A stretch of DNA of 64,000 nt from Impatiens glandulifera (lineage: Eukaryota; Streptophyta; Magnoliopsida; Ericales; Balsaminaceae): contig NC_061863.1 of NCBI RefSeq assembly GCF_907164915.1, positions 45,171,382 through 45,235,381 on the forward strand. Direction: 5' to 3'. Positions 52,101 to 63,220 of this stretch are shown here, piece by piece. A program made the translations under genes and the position numbers. The notes under the pieces are model-generated. The model ran no database searches and was not told the origin of the DNA. It worked only from the letters and a program-made list of their open reading frames with translations. Numbering within the stretch: position 1 is the first letter of the stretch; each line of letters starts with the position of its first letter.

Positions 52101-52420
52101 TATGAAGAGTCGTTGTAGAATGTGTCTTAAAAAGGCGGAGTCAACGCCTCACTTGATCTTACACTGTGATGAAGTGGTTGCGATTTAGAGTTTATTATGG
52201 AACATGACTAATATTTAGTGGGTTATATCGGAATCAATCGTTAGTTATTGGGAAGTATGGATAGAGACAGTGAGTTTGGTTGGTATGAGACGTTCTGGTG
52301 GACCATTTGGTTTGAAAAGAACTGTAAAATGTTTAGTGATCGTTGTCAACCGATGCGTTTAATACAAAATTTTATTATTATGACTTCCAGGGAGGTTTAA
52401 TTGGGTAAGCCGGTTGAGGT
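49135..52420 (+). mobile_element. Decayed L1-type LINE (endonuclease, reverse transcriptase, zf-RVT)
   Basis: Reading through many stops and shifts, the order is that of a plant L1 ORF2. An endonuclease C-terminal half comes first: SAIYG near 49200, IIFVGDMNEVRD near 49289, a GGRYTFRRGNANGG near 49421. Reverse transcriptase blocks follow: FRPISFVSFFYKIVSK near 50407, NQMTFIKGRQ near 50510, KLDIDNVN near 50616. Next is a segment with WEPLIAKMERKLSIWKHKMISKGGR-like order near 51178, and a zinc-finger-like MKSRCRMCLKKAESTPHLILHC near 52097. The catalytic YADD-type motif is not intact. The N-terminal endonuclease half and the 5' end are missing, as expected for 5' truncation. The 3' end is A/T-rich, probably near 52420-52620. 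No intact ORF; non-autonomous now. Confidence 0.85.
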
Positions 52421-52967
52421 GGTCAGGGAACTCATTGATCTTCTCGTGTACCTCCATGCTCATTAAATTTATTCTCTTTGTTATTTTTTCTTTGACCATT
52501 GATGAACCTTTTTGTTGTGTTTTTTTAAAATGTTATATCTTTAATTTAATTTTAGTAATGATTTTGTCGTTGAACTTAAACTACTATTGTTTATATGATT
52601 TTGTAGGAATCATTTAAAAAAAATGTATAAAAGAGAATCCTATAGAACTCCAAAATAGTACATAATAGGAGTCTTAAAAAAAAGAATGAAGGAATGTTAA
52701 GCAAAACAACTACATTTAATAATTAAAAAAATTATGATATTGTATAACATCAGTTTAAATAATAAAAAATAATTAAGATTAGGTAAATGGGTGTAGTAGA
52801 AAAAAACAAAGCCATAAGTTAAATCTAAACCTAATTCTAAAGAATTGTTCTCTATAATGAAAAAATCTGTTCAATTTTTTAACGAACCCAAACACGACAT
52901 ATAAGTGTAACAACCATTTTTTTTTCGAAAACTTAGAGGCATATATTTAGGGGAGGATCTGCTGTCC
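52421..52967. other. AT-rich DNA, probably LINE 3' UTR then intergenic
   Basis: The T-rich stretch to about 52620 ends in an A run and may be the LINE 3' UTR with its tail. Nothing else is recognised up to 52967. Confidence 0.4.
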
Positions 52968-53091
52968 CTCCAAGGCTGAGTCATCCTTCAAAATTAGTGT
53001 ATTCTAAAAGTTTTGTAAGGTTCACATACATTTTTATATAAAAATACACTAATTTTGAAGGATGCCCCCAACCTTTGGGACATCCTTGGAG
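52968..53091. repeat. Inverted repeat (hairpin) with 20-bp perfect inner stem
   Basis: 52982-53001 is the exact reverse complement of 53045-53064, with a 43-nt loop. An outer pair CTCCAAGG (52968-52975) and CCTTGGAG (53084-53091) extends the fold past a mismatched zone. It could be a foldback or MITE-type element, or a hairpin-forming transcript. No target duplication was found. Confidence 0.85.
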
Positions 53092-54082
53092 ACTTCAAAT
53101 CCACCATGATATATTTAACATTTTCTTCCCCGGTTATCTATCGGAAAAACAAAAAATATATTTCGGTTAGATTCAACTCGGTTTGATAGGAAAGATTGAA
53201 ATTGACATCGCTATTCCTCCCTAATCATGTCTCACAAAACCACCATTCAGTCAGCTTCGATAAGAGAAAAAATAGTATGCATGTTTATTCTTTAATTGGT
53301 TTTACATTTTCAAGTTTTTATTAATATTGTTTGGAGGCGAATGTTGAAGCATTTATACAAATATCAAGTCAATTATCTGTTAAACCGAAAATAATTGCTC
53401 CAAACAACAACTACGTCATAATTTATAATTGACATTCTTAAATGAAAGCAGGCGATAATGATTTTAATTAAATTATTTTTTTTATTAGAAGTTCTCACAT
53501 ATTTTTCAAACCATATATCTCAATAAATAATAATATACTAACAATTAATTTTCTTAAAAAATTTACTAGAATTAAACTTGTGAGAGGTTAAACTTAATTT
53601 TTGAGATTTATAAAATTAAATACTCAAACCCCACATAGAGCTCCTTGATATGGGTTTTTATTCAGATGGGATCCTCTATTACCAGAACTCACCTTTGTTT
53701 GTGTTCCCTCTCACATTGTTTGAATATTAGAAAAAAAAAAACATTTTTTTCTTGCCCAATCCCATGTGAGGAGGAACATATGGAGCATGTATAATTAATA
53801 ATAGAGGATCTAGTCGTTTTTATTTGAGATTTTTTTTTGTTCATATAATTTTTTTCTCCATCGCATCCCTATTTTTTATTCTAATAATTAAATTATTGAT
53901 TTTATCAACTAAAATACTTATTTTATTTTTATAAAATTTAAATTTTAAATACAAAGAGACATTATAGTAATTTAATAAATTAAAAATTTTAATAACCAAC
54001 TTTTTTTATTAAACAAGATTTTTTTTACAAAATCTAAAAAAACATCACATAACCAAGAACCAATATGAAACAAGCCCTAGAG
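53092..54082. other. AT-rich intergenic DNA, possibly an older MITE at its right end
   Basis: No gene. Near 53637 AGAGCTCCTTGATATGGGTT and, inverted, near 54058-54082 AACCAATATGAAACAAGCCC resemble the two ends of an older element. The hAT element at 54083 then inserted at that right end. Confidence 0.35.
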
Positions 54083-55001
54083 TAGGGATGGCAACGGGTA
54101 CCCTACCCGTCGGGTAGAGAAGTACCCATCCCCGAACCCAATTTTCAAATTACTACCCGACTCCGACCCCGACAGGTATCTCTATTTATATCCCCATCCC
54201 CGATTCGTCGGGTACCCGATCCCCGACGGGTACCCCATTACCCGATATTAAATATTAAAAAATTATATTTTAATTAACTAAAACAATATAAATTAAATAT
54301 AATATATTACTATAAAATATAATTAACCTAAAACTATTAATAAATATTATATCATTAAAATATAAATAAAAAAATCATTCACACTATATAATATAAATTC
54401 ATCCATACTATATCATATAAATTCATCTATACTACAAAAATACAAATAAACTTAAAAGTGATAGACATAATTCTTAATTAAACACAAAAACTTAAAAAAT
54501 CATCAAATTAATTCTCATAAAAAGCTTCCGTCTTGAATAAACTTCTTCAACACAGGTAAATTACAACCTACAAAATCAATAAATAAAAAATCAACATTAA
54601 CTAATACAAAAAATAGTATTAAGATAAAAGTATTTAACTAATAACATACTTCAAATCTTCGACAAAAATAATAAATAACTAATATATTGAACTATTATTC
54701 CCTAAATATAGTTAAACATAATATTTAAAAAATTCTTTTATTTTTGAACTAATATATTGAACTAAATATGAGGAACTTTTAATATTTCTTACAAAACTCT
54801 TTGACCCTTTATTTTTACCTTATAAAAATAAATAAATTTATTGTATTATTTTATTAAATTATATATTATTTTATAAAAATTTAAAAATATTAATATTCTA
54901 TTATAATTTACAACCCTAGTTTGTGAATTGTGAAAATTCATCTGGATAAATTTATACAATGTTTAATAACTGAGACATATTATATATATAATGAAAATAT
55001 G

Positions 55002-55039
<38 letters not shown>

Positions 55040-55816
55040 AGAAAATATCTAGTAATCAAGAAATTTCATATATTAAATAAAAAGTTTAAAAATAATGAAA
55101 GTATTATTTACCTACTTGTAGAACTTACAGAAAAAATCAACTTTATTATTGTTAAAACGGAAGAAAAAGTATAAAATAGAGATTGAAGATTAAGTTAATA
55201 AATAAGTATAAGATTGTAAAAATTAAAGAACAACATGCATAACTTTATTAAATGAAAACATTACTTACTTGCATAATCATGTAACTTATGTGGTAGAGAT
55301 TAAAAAATATAACATTTTTTGTGTTGTTGGAGACTTTGAACAAAAACTAGAAAAATGTTGAAGAAGATAGAAGTTGAAGTTTGAAGTCTTGAAGTAAGGT
55401 TGAATGGAGATATTATGAGAGAGAAACATTTATTACAAATAAATGAAATAATGTTAAGCATGATGCGCCTAGGAAACGATGTTAAGCGTGATGTTGAGAG
55501 TAATGATAAAATAATTAATATATTTATTTAATGATATTTAGTAGCTATAACTTGTGACTTAGAATTTGATAAGTCACTTAAATTTTATTAATATATATAT
55601 TAATATTAATATATTCGGGTATCGGGTATTGGGTTTCCAACACTCTCCATCGGGTATTGGGTTTCCAACACTCTCCATCCCTGACCCCGAACCCGATCGG
55701 GTACCATTTTTCACTCTCCATCCCCGACCCCGACCCCAAACTCGATTTAAAATACCCGAACCCGAGCATCGGGTACCCACGGGTATCGAGCATACGGGTA
55801 CCCATTGCCATCCCTA
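54083..55816 (+). mobile_element. Non-autonomous hAT transposon with perfect 8-bp target duplication
   Basis: The left end TAGGGATGGCAA (54083) and right end TTGCCATCCCTA (55805-55816) are perfect 12-bp inverted repeats. They are flanked on both sides by CCCTAGAG (54075-54082 and 55817-55824), an 8-bp duplication typical of hAT elements. Both subterminal regions (about 54095-54245 and 55615-55805) are packed with CGGGTA/TACCCG motifs, the usual hAT transposase-binding arrangement. The 1.3-kb interior is AT-rich with no transposase ORF, so movement would need a partner in trans. Perfect ends and duplication indicate a fairly recent insertion. Short ORFs at 55566-55881 only reflect the subterminal repeats. 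Confidence 0.95.
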
Positions 55817-55824
55817 CCCTAGAG

Positions 55825-55951
55825 TACTATAGCATTGGTAAAAGAATAATAATAATAAATTTTGCATGGAAATTTATTTGAATTTTTTTTAATCAAATTA
55901 TTATTGAACTAATTAGAATGAACCCATAATATATATATATATATATATATA
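55825..55951. other. AT-rich spacer with TA run
   Basis: Flank of two transposons; holds a TA microsatellite (about 55929-55951). Confidence 0.6.
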
Positions 55952-56279
55952 TAGGGCCGGCCCTAGGGTAAGCCCGATAAGTCGGGCTAGGGCAGCCCAC
56001 TCCCCAGGCCAGCCCATTTAATATAATATATAATTTATATATAGATAAATATATAAGATATATAGATAAATATATGATTTTTAAGCATATAATATTGTAG
56101 CATAGTGGTCCATGATACAAACTTAAAATTTTGCTTATATTAGGAGTTCAAATCCCAAAAAAAACAATATTTTTTTTATCAATTTTTATTACTAAATCTA
56201 GGGCAACAACAAAAAAAAATATTTTTTTTTATCGGGATTAGGGAATCCTAAAACTCGGGGCCGGCACTATATTTATATA
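55952..56279. mobile_element. Small hAT-like element with imperfect terminal repeats
   Basis: The left end TAGGGCCGGCCCTAGGG pairs with the inverted right end (reverse complement TAGTGCCGGCCCCGAG). Fourteen of the first 16 bases agree by eye. The GGGCCGGCCC-type terminus is common among plant hAT MITEs. The flanking octamers TATATATA and TATTTATA are similar, but both are AT-simple, so this is weak support. No ORF for a transposase is present. Confidence 0.65.
56098..56166 (+). mobile_element. tRNA-like SINE segment with matching A and B boxes
   Basis: TAGCATAGTGG at 56098-56108 fits the pol III A box (TRGYNNARNNG), and GTTCAAATC at 56146-56154 fits the B box (GWTCRANNC). They are 48 bp apart and followed by an A-rich run (AAAAAAAAC). 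It lies inside the small hAT-like element, so either a SINE inserted there or the element captured it. It does not fold as a full tRNA by inspection. Confidence 0.55.
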
Positions 56280-56376
56280 TATATAAATCAAAATTTTGTA
56301 GTAAAAATTAAATTTGAAACCCCCCGGCACTATATATATATATATAAATCAAAATTTTGTAGTAAAAATTAAATTT
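56271..56376. repeat. Tandem duplication of a transposon end and its flank (53-bp period)
   Basis: CCGGCACTATAT followed by AATCAAAATTTTGTAGTAAA starts at 56271 and again at 56324. The right end of the small hAT-like element and 40 bp of flank have been duplicated in tandem. Confidence 0.85.
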
Positions 56377-56511
56377 GAAACTTTTAATTCATTAAATACA
56401 ACTTTTATTACTTGATCTCAAATAATGAGTATTATTTGAATTAGCATAATGCCTTTGCGTTTTAAGAATAAATAAAAATCACATTACAAAGTTGAAATAA
56501 ACAATATTTAC

Positions 56512-56661
56512 CTCTCTATGGTCGTTGTCATCATCGTTTTTATCGCCTTCATAATCCTCTTCATCATCAACATCTATGTTCTGAACATTAGGAGCTTCAA
56601 TGGTTAGGACAACCTAATGATCATCTTCATTTTCTCATTCATCGTTGTTTCCATTATTCAT
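56512..56661 (-). pseudogene. Possible acidic exon fragment
   Basis: On the minus strand an ATG (56661) opens a frame rich in Asp, Glu and Asn (for example VDDEEDYEGDKNDDDND). It has two internal stops and ends at GAG followed by GTAAAT, a plausible splice donor. It could be a captured first-exon fragment or chance. No family recognised. Confidence 0.25.
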
Positions 56662-56699
56662 AAAATAAGGATAACAAATTTGATAAGAATAAATTCATT

Positions 56700-58850
56700 T
56701 AACTTTTTCTCATCAACACCGACCTCTTCCTCTTCGATCTCTTCCTCTCATTACTCGTTTAACCAACAATATCATTTTACCTAATTGACCTCTCATATTA
56801 CTAATTGTGTGACCTTACTTTTGTACTCAACCATCTCAACAATACCAACATCTTTTACCATCACTTTTGCCAAACCAACAATCTCATCATATCACCAACC
56901 TCTTTACTTACTTATTTGGTAAACTACCAAATTCATTCATATATTTAATCACCAATATTTTTTATTCTCCAATAAACATCTCATTACTAATCTCATGACC
57001 TCATTTCGAGTATTTTTTTACCTCAATAATCTCATATCATTACTGCGATCTCTTTACCCTCACTTCAGCTAACCAACCATCAATCCAATCGACCTCTCAT
57101 CTTGTGACATCACTTTCACACTTTAGTCAACCAACCATCTTAATCACACATTTAACCACCAATATTATTTTTCCTAATGGTTAACTCTCATTACTAATAT
57201 TGTGACCTCACACACATTCACACGTCTCTTATCCCTCGCCAAACCAACAACCAAAATCCCAATTGACCTCTCAATCTTGTGACCTCACAATTTTAGACGC
57301 ATTTTATTCCTTGGCAAATCAACCACCAATCTCAATCGATCTCTAATATCGCGACCTCACACTTTGTTTAATCAACATTTCATTAACATATATTTGTAAC
57401 GATCAATCACAATCGACCTATAATTTCATGATCTTACGATCCTTTCTTTTCAGTCTTTTATCCCTCAGCAAATCAACCACCAATCTCAATATTATTGACC
57501 TCTTATCTCTTGACAATCTCGCCACAATCTCATCGACCTCTCATCTCATGGCCTCATATTTTCACATACTTCTAATCTCTTGACAAACCAACTACCAATC
57601 ATAATTGACCTCTAATCCCGTGACCTTACGATCCTTTGTTACCGGCCTCTTATGACTCGGTAAAGCAACCATCAATTTCAATTGACATCTCATCTCGTGA
57701 CCTCATTACTTTCACATGCCTCTTATCTCTTGCCAAACCAACCACCAATCCCAATGAACCTCTCCATCTCATGACATCACACTTTTACACCTCTAATCCT
57801 TTGGAAATTAACTATCAATCCCAATCACATTTTCACATGCCTCTCTCATCTCTCAGAAAACCAACCACCGACCTGAATCGTTCTCTTATCCCTCGATAAA
57901 CTATAACCAATTCCAATGTTATCATTCACTTATTCATCGATAAATTAATTACCAATCCCAATCAACCTCTCATCTCGTAACCTCACATCACATTTACATA
58001 CCTCTAATCCCTTGACAAACCAACCACCAATCACATTCGACCTCTATTTTCGTAAATTTACGATCATTTATTACCGAACTCTTTATCCCATGGAAAACCA
58101 ACCACCAATTATAATATTACGGGCCTCTTATCCCTCGATAAACCAATAACAAATCCAAATCACACTTTAATATGCCTCTTATCCCTCGCCAACTCAATCA
58201 CCAATTTCAATCATACTTTCACATGCCTCTTATCCCTCGGCAAACCAACCACAAATCTCAATCAATCTCTAATCTCATTATTTCATGATCTGTGGTTACC
58301 GGCCTCTTACACCTTGACAAATTACACCATAATCACACTTTCACAAGTCTCTTATCCCTCAACAAATCGATGTTACCAATTTTTTATCCCTTGGAAAACC
58401 AACCATCAATCTCAATCACACTTTGACATTCCCCTTATTCCTCATTAACCTAACCACCAATCACAAAAATATTTTCACACCCCTCTTATCTTTCGGCAAA
58501 CCAAGCACCAATCACAATCACATCTTCATACGCCTCTTATCTTTCAACAAACCAACCACCAATCTCAATCACACTTTCATATGTCTCTTATCCCTCAACA
58601 AACCAACCACCAATCTCAATCGACCTTTAATCTCGTGACCTCTTGATCCTTTATTATCGGCCTATTATCTCTCGACAAACCACATATCAATCACACTTTC
58701 ACACGTCTATTATCCCTAGGCAAACCAACTACCAATCTCAATCGACATTTAATATCGTGACCTCACACTTTGATTAATCAAATATTTGATTCATATTTTT
58801 TAACCACTCTCATTTGTTATTGGTCATTTATCCCTCGATAAATCATATCA
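56700..58850. repeat. Large degenerate minisatellite, G-poor on the plus strand
   Basis: About 2.1 kb built from variants of short blocks. Examples are ACCAACCACCAATCTCAATC, GACCTCTAATCTCGTGACCTC, ACGATCCTTTATTACCGGCC, CACACTTTCACATGCCTC and TTATCCCTCGGCAAA. They recombine into units of about 50 and 75-100 bp. Repetition is clearest from 57230 to 58740. The plus strand is A, C and T rich with very few G. The Pro, Thr and Leu-rich ORFs at 57636 and 58423 come from the repeat. The same blocks occur once at about 11225-11330. Confidence 0.88.
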
Positions 58851-59058
58851 CAATTACACTCGGTTAAAATGTTGTACTTGTTTTGTTAGGTTGCAAGTTC
58901 GAAACATACATATAGCATTTTTTTATTTTATTTTTAACCATTTCAAGTTTATGGGTGGGGTCAACCCACGATCCGAACAAAGTATTCATTTATTCTCATA
59001 TATATCTAAATTAACCACAGCTCTCGACCCGACAAATCAAACAAATTCAAATTAAACA

Positions 59059-59096
<38 letters not shown>

Positions 59097-59546
59097 TTAG
59101 CTAAAAAGTTGAACTTTTATATTATAATGAATATCGCACGTTTATCAAATTTTGTGTCGAAGTTAAATTATAAAGTCTTATTAGCTTAATTGATTAAAAA
59201 GTTATACTTATTTTGTTATGTTGAAAATTCGAAACATACATATAATTTTTTTAATTTTAACCGTTTCAAGTTTATGGGCGACTCACGATCCGACCCAAGT
59301 TTTTATATACTCTTTTATATATATATCCAAATTAATAACGGCTTTCGATCCGACTAACCAAGTAAAATTAAATTAAACATTATTATATATATTAAATGGT
59401 TGTACTTGTTTATGTTATGTTGCAAGTTCAAAACATACATATAATATTTATAATTTTATTTTTAACCGTTTGAAATTTATGGGTCAATATTAAAATTAAC
59501 CACAGCTCTCAACCAACCCGACAAATCAAACAAATTTAAATTAAGC

Positions 59547-59585
<39 letters not shown>
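58851..59585 (+). repeat. Composite repeat locus 2: tRNA-like tandem units
   Basis: Continuous with the minisatellite. Units start near 58862 (CGGTTAAAATGTTGTACTTG), 59178 and 59395. B-box-like GTTCGAAAC or GTTCAAAAC lies near 58888 and 59428, and a weaker ATTCGAAAC near 59228. An A-box-like TAGCTTAATTG is near 59183. Shared landmarks with locus 1 include AACCGTTTCAAGTTTATGGG and AAATTAACCACAGCTCTCGA, and each unit ends in a TA run (about 59063-59092, 59382-59391 and 59549-59580). The third unit is shortened. Confidence 0.75.
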
Positions 59586-61789
59586 GAATAAAGTAAAAAA
59601 AATTGTTTTCAAATATATCTATTATCAATACTAATAATACATCTCGTTACAATTCAATACTTATTTATTTATTTGTATAATGTAACGTAGAGTGCGGAAA
59701 ACAAATTCCCAAATAAAATTCAACTATGTAATAATCAAGTAAATGAGTGTAAGAATTACTTTGAATTCTAATCAAATCAAACCAATTATATCCATTTATG
59801 TTTTTGTCTCTTATAACACTCAATAGATGACAAAACCACTTGATAGAGAAAATTTATTTTTTTCTTAAAATGAAAGCAATCAAATTGTGCAAATGAGAGG
59901 GACTCAATAATATAATATAATGTAATTACTTAAACACAACATATTTGAGCTTGATCATATATATATATACATATATATATATATTAATACATGAAACTAG
60001 TATGACTCAATATATTCTAATCTTCGTTCTCATGTAATTTGTTCAAATTGGGAATTAAACTAATGTACTTTGGTTTTTAGCAATCACATTTATCATTTTA
60101 AATATCTTAATGGTTAATTTTTAAAAAAAGTATATCACAACAAAAAAGTTCAACTAGTTAGTAACTAGGAAGGTAATAATGCGGATACAAATATGAAATA
60201 CGTTTATCATTCTTGTCACATTTTATTTCAAAGATTTTTTTTACTATCATTTTTGTTCGATTCGAGCACCTTTATACCATATATTATCTAAAAGTAAAAA
60301 AAAAACTTTAATATTTTTTTTAATATTATATATTGTAATATTATTATAAAGAATAAACTTAAAATTCTTTTAAAATATGAAGATTAAATAATTATATTAA
60401 TGATATTATATATTTAATTGTATTTATTAATTAGAGTTCAGGTAAAATTGGTATGGGTGAAGACACATATAACATCTCTAACTCATTCCTTATCAAACTG
60501 AGAAAAACCACCCTAATAGAACAATTCAGATCGAAAAATGCGGGACAAATTATAAATATCAATCATCAATTTAGAATGTAACATATTTAGCTCAATAGGA
60601 TGGGGCTTCATTTTCATTGCAATTATAATAGATAAGACTTTGGTGTAGATTGTCTTTGTCATTTTATTCACAATGATCAATGTTCTCGTATTGTCCCATC
60701 ATTTTTTTCCCACTAGCTGGAAAATGATACATGTGACTTTAGATTCAATAGTGTGCATGCCTAGGCTATATATACAACAAGCCAAGCAAAACATTCATCC
60801 ATTGCTATCCTATAAATACAAAGTCGGGTCCAAAAATAACCAAGTAAACATTCATTATTTCATGTCGTGGTTTCATTTCATATTCTCTTTTTAAACAAAT
60901 TTTCATTAATTGAGGCTTATTTCCATTCTTTTGGGCACTTTTACCTCCCCCATCTTATTTTCCACCCAATTTGATCTCACCCATATAACATCATTTCCTA
61001 CTTTTGTCTTACAATTATGATAATGTCTACTCCAAAATGCCATCTAAATTTCTAAATAAAATAAAATAAAATAAAATCATTTTCTATTAATTTTCTTCAT
61101 TAAATCTCTTTTCTGTTTTTATGTAGACAGAATATATATTTTGTAAACTTTGTTGGAAATTTCAAACATATTTTGTGATTTTCAAAGGAAGTTTATAGCT
61201 ATTGCAATTTTCAATAAAGAAGTTATAGTTGAAATATATATATATAAAAAAAAAGATTTTCAGTCGATAATTTTGGTTAGTGGAGGTGGACATAGTTTTT
61301 GAGAATCTTATTTCATATATATTATTTATCCACTACAAGAAAATGTCTCATTTCCAACTATTACTTTAGTTATACTATTTTTTTTTTTAAATAATGGAAT
61401 GCCTTTTGCCCACTTATATTCGGAATTCTGAAAAGCCAAATTAAAAAGAAAAGGAAAAAAAAGGTCGACTAGTGTATTAGTTAGATAATTAAGATTCAAT
61501 CCATTAATCAAGATTAGTATCATATTACAATTTAACAAATTTTATAGCCTGCCTTTTTAGAACATCAATGGTCAAACAAATTTAACTTCTTTTAACACAT
61601 TTAACTTATGTCATCTTGTTTTCATTAGAGGAATTTACTTTCACATTTAAGAACAAAAAAAATCAATATATTTCTCATTAAAAATTGCATTAAATAAAAA
61701 TTGAGGACCAAGTAATTCTAACTGCCTAAAATTTGAAAAATAATTAAGTTTTGGTGTGAAAATAAAATTATTAGTATAACATAAATAAG
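59586..61789. other. AT-rich intergenic DNA, no gene seen
   Basis: No gene is supported over 2.2 kb. A TATAAATAC on the plus strand near 60811 resembles a TATA box, but nothing recognisable follows. The ORFs at 60673 and 61326 lack any family resemblance. Confidence 0.5.
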
Positions 61790-62276
61790 TGAAAATTAAA
61801 AGTGATTTTATAGACTAATACCTCAAATTTGATTCTCACTAATTAGGGTTATACTTATTGTGATGATACCTTGATCATTGTTATTTTTTCTCAAAAGAAT
61901 AATATAAATAAGTTTTAAAATAATAAAATTCATTTTATTAATCTATTTAATAAAAGATAAAAACCTATTTAAAAATAAATCATTATAAATGGTGATGAAA
62001 GTTATTACTATAGGTTAACTACATCAACTAGAAAGATTACTCAAGAACATAATTAAGTTAAAATTAAAAGTGATTTTAAGGACTAATACCTAAAATTATA
62101 TTCTCACTAATTAAACAATAATTTAAGTGGAGGGTTATATATGTGTTGTGATGATACCTTGATCATTGTTACTTTTTCTCAAAAGAATAATATAAATAAG
62201 TTTTAAAATAATAAAATTCATTTTATTAATCTATTTAATAAAAGATAAAAACCCATATAAAAACAATTCATATAAG
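61790..62276 (+). repeat. Tandem duplication of about 200 bp, period about 260 bp
   Basis: Blocks AAAATTAAAAGTGATTTTA, GATGATACCTTGATCATTGTTA and TTTTTCTCAAAAGAATAATA occur in order in 61791-61987 and again in 62052-62275. The copies are nearly identical in the second half and more divergent in the first. Confidence 0.88.
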
Positions 62277-62352
62277 GAAGATTCTAAACACAACTATAAA
62301 GATTGGTTGGAAAAATTAAATGAAGGCATCTTTATTTTGTGGTGCAATTAAG

Positions 62353-62547
62353 GTGAGCTTGTTTGATATTGGAATTTTTGAGATTTTTATCCAAAATCTA
62401 ATATTTTTCATTATTTCACTTCATTTATCTCAACCACTCATTCATTTAAATACCAAAATATAGTTTATTTAATATTTTTTCTCATCTATTTACAAGATAA
62501 AATTGTCAATAAATTTTAAAAAACTATGAAAAAACAAACAAGCTCAC
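62353..62547. mobile_element. MITE-like element with 13-bp perfect inverted ends
   Basis: GTGAGCTTGTTTG at 62353 is the exact reverse complement of CAAACAAGCTCAC ending at 62547, giving a 195-bp AT-rich element. No clear target duplication. Similar termini (GCTTGTTTG) recur near 8312, 9150, 48196 and 54070, which suggests a dispersed family. Confidence 0.6.
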
Positions 62548-63002
62548 ATATATAATATATAGTATATATATAGGGGTTGAGGCTAAAATTAGAGGTGGTC
62601 CTCGGCTACACATGCATAGATAAAGTTGTCTGGTTAAAGTACAAATAAAACAACAAAACTAAAAAGAAGAAGTCGAAACCAAACTAGCTAGTTATATTAA
62701 ATGTTAATGGACAAAAAAAAAATGAACCGTTTGAATTGGGGTTCTTTTAATAATCTAGAGAGTGAAAAAAATAATGATTGTCGATGATTTTGAAGATGTG
62801 ATAATTATTTTTTGTAAAAAAATTTAAAATGTATTGATATATATAAATAAAATAAAAAATAATAATTTAAAATATAAGATATTTTAATATTTTGATTAAT
62901 GAAAATAATAAAAAACAAACCGAACTTATTGATAATCATTCACCAAGATTGTATCTGCAGGCCTGCTTCGGCTAGTTTTTTTATTGGATAAAATTTCTTT
63001 TA

Positions 63003-63220
63003 TTGATCTATTATTTTGTGTAAGTTAAAAAAATAAAACTGCCAAAAATATATGAATTATAATAAGTCTTATCTTAATATATGTTTGACTAGCTAGGGTT
63101 GATATTTGTGTTGATCTATTATTTTGTGTAAAAGTTAAAAAAACAAAACTGCCAAAAATATGTGAATTATAATAAGTTTTGTCTTAATATATGTTTGACT
63201 AGCTAGGGTTGATATTTGTG
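63003..63220 (+). repeat. Recent tandem duplication, period 108 bp
   Basis: TTGATCTATTATTTTGTGTAA starts at 63003 and again at 63111. The two copies are almost identical through GACTAGCTAGGGTTGATAT. Confidence 0.93.

Noticed and set aside
55566..55881. Pro/Gly-rich ORFs on both strands
   Set aside because: Translations of the CGGGTA subterminal repeats of the hAT element.
57636..58638. Thr/Pro/Leu-rich repeat proteins
   Set aside because: Products of translating the minisatellite; no start context or family.
56700..58850. CRISPR-like array
   Set aside because: Repeats are degenerate, contiguous and without uniform spacers, and the DNA is plant nuclear.
60811..60819. TATA box of an unseen gene
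   Set aside because: TATAAATAC is present, but no coding exon or recognisable RNA follows within 1 kb.
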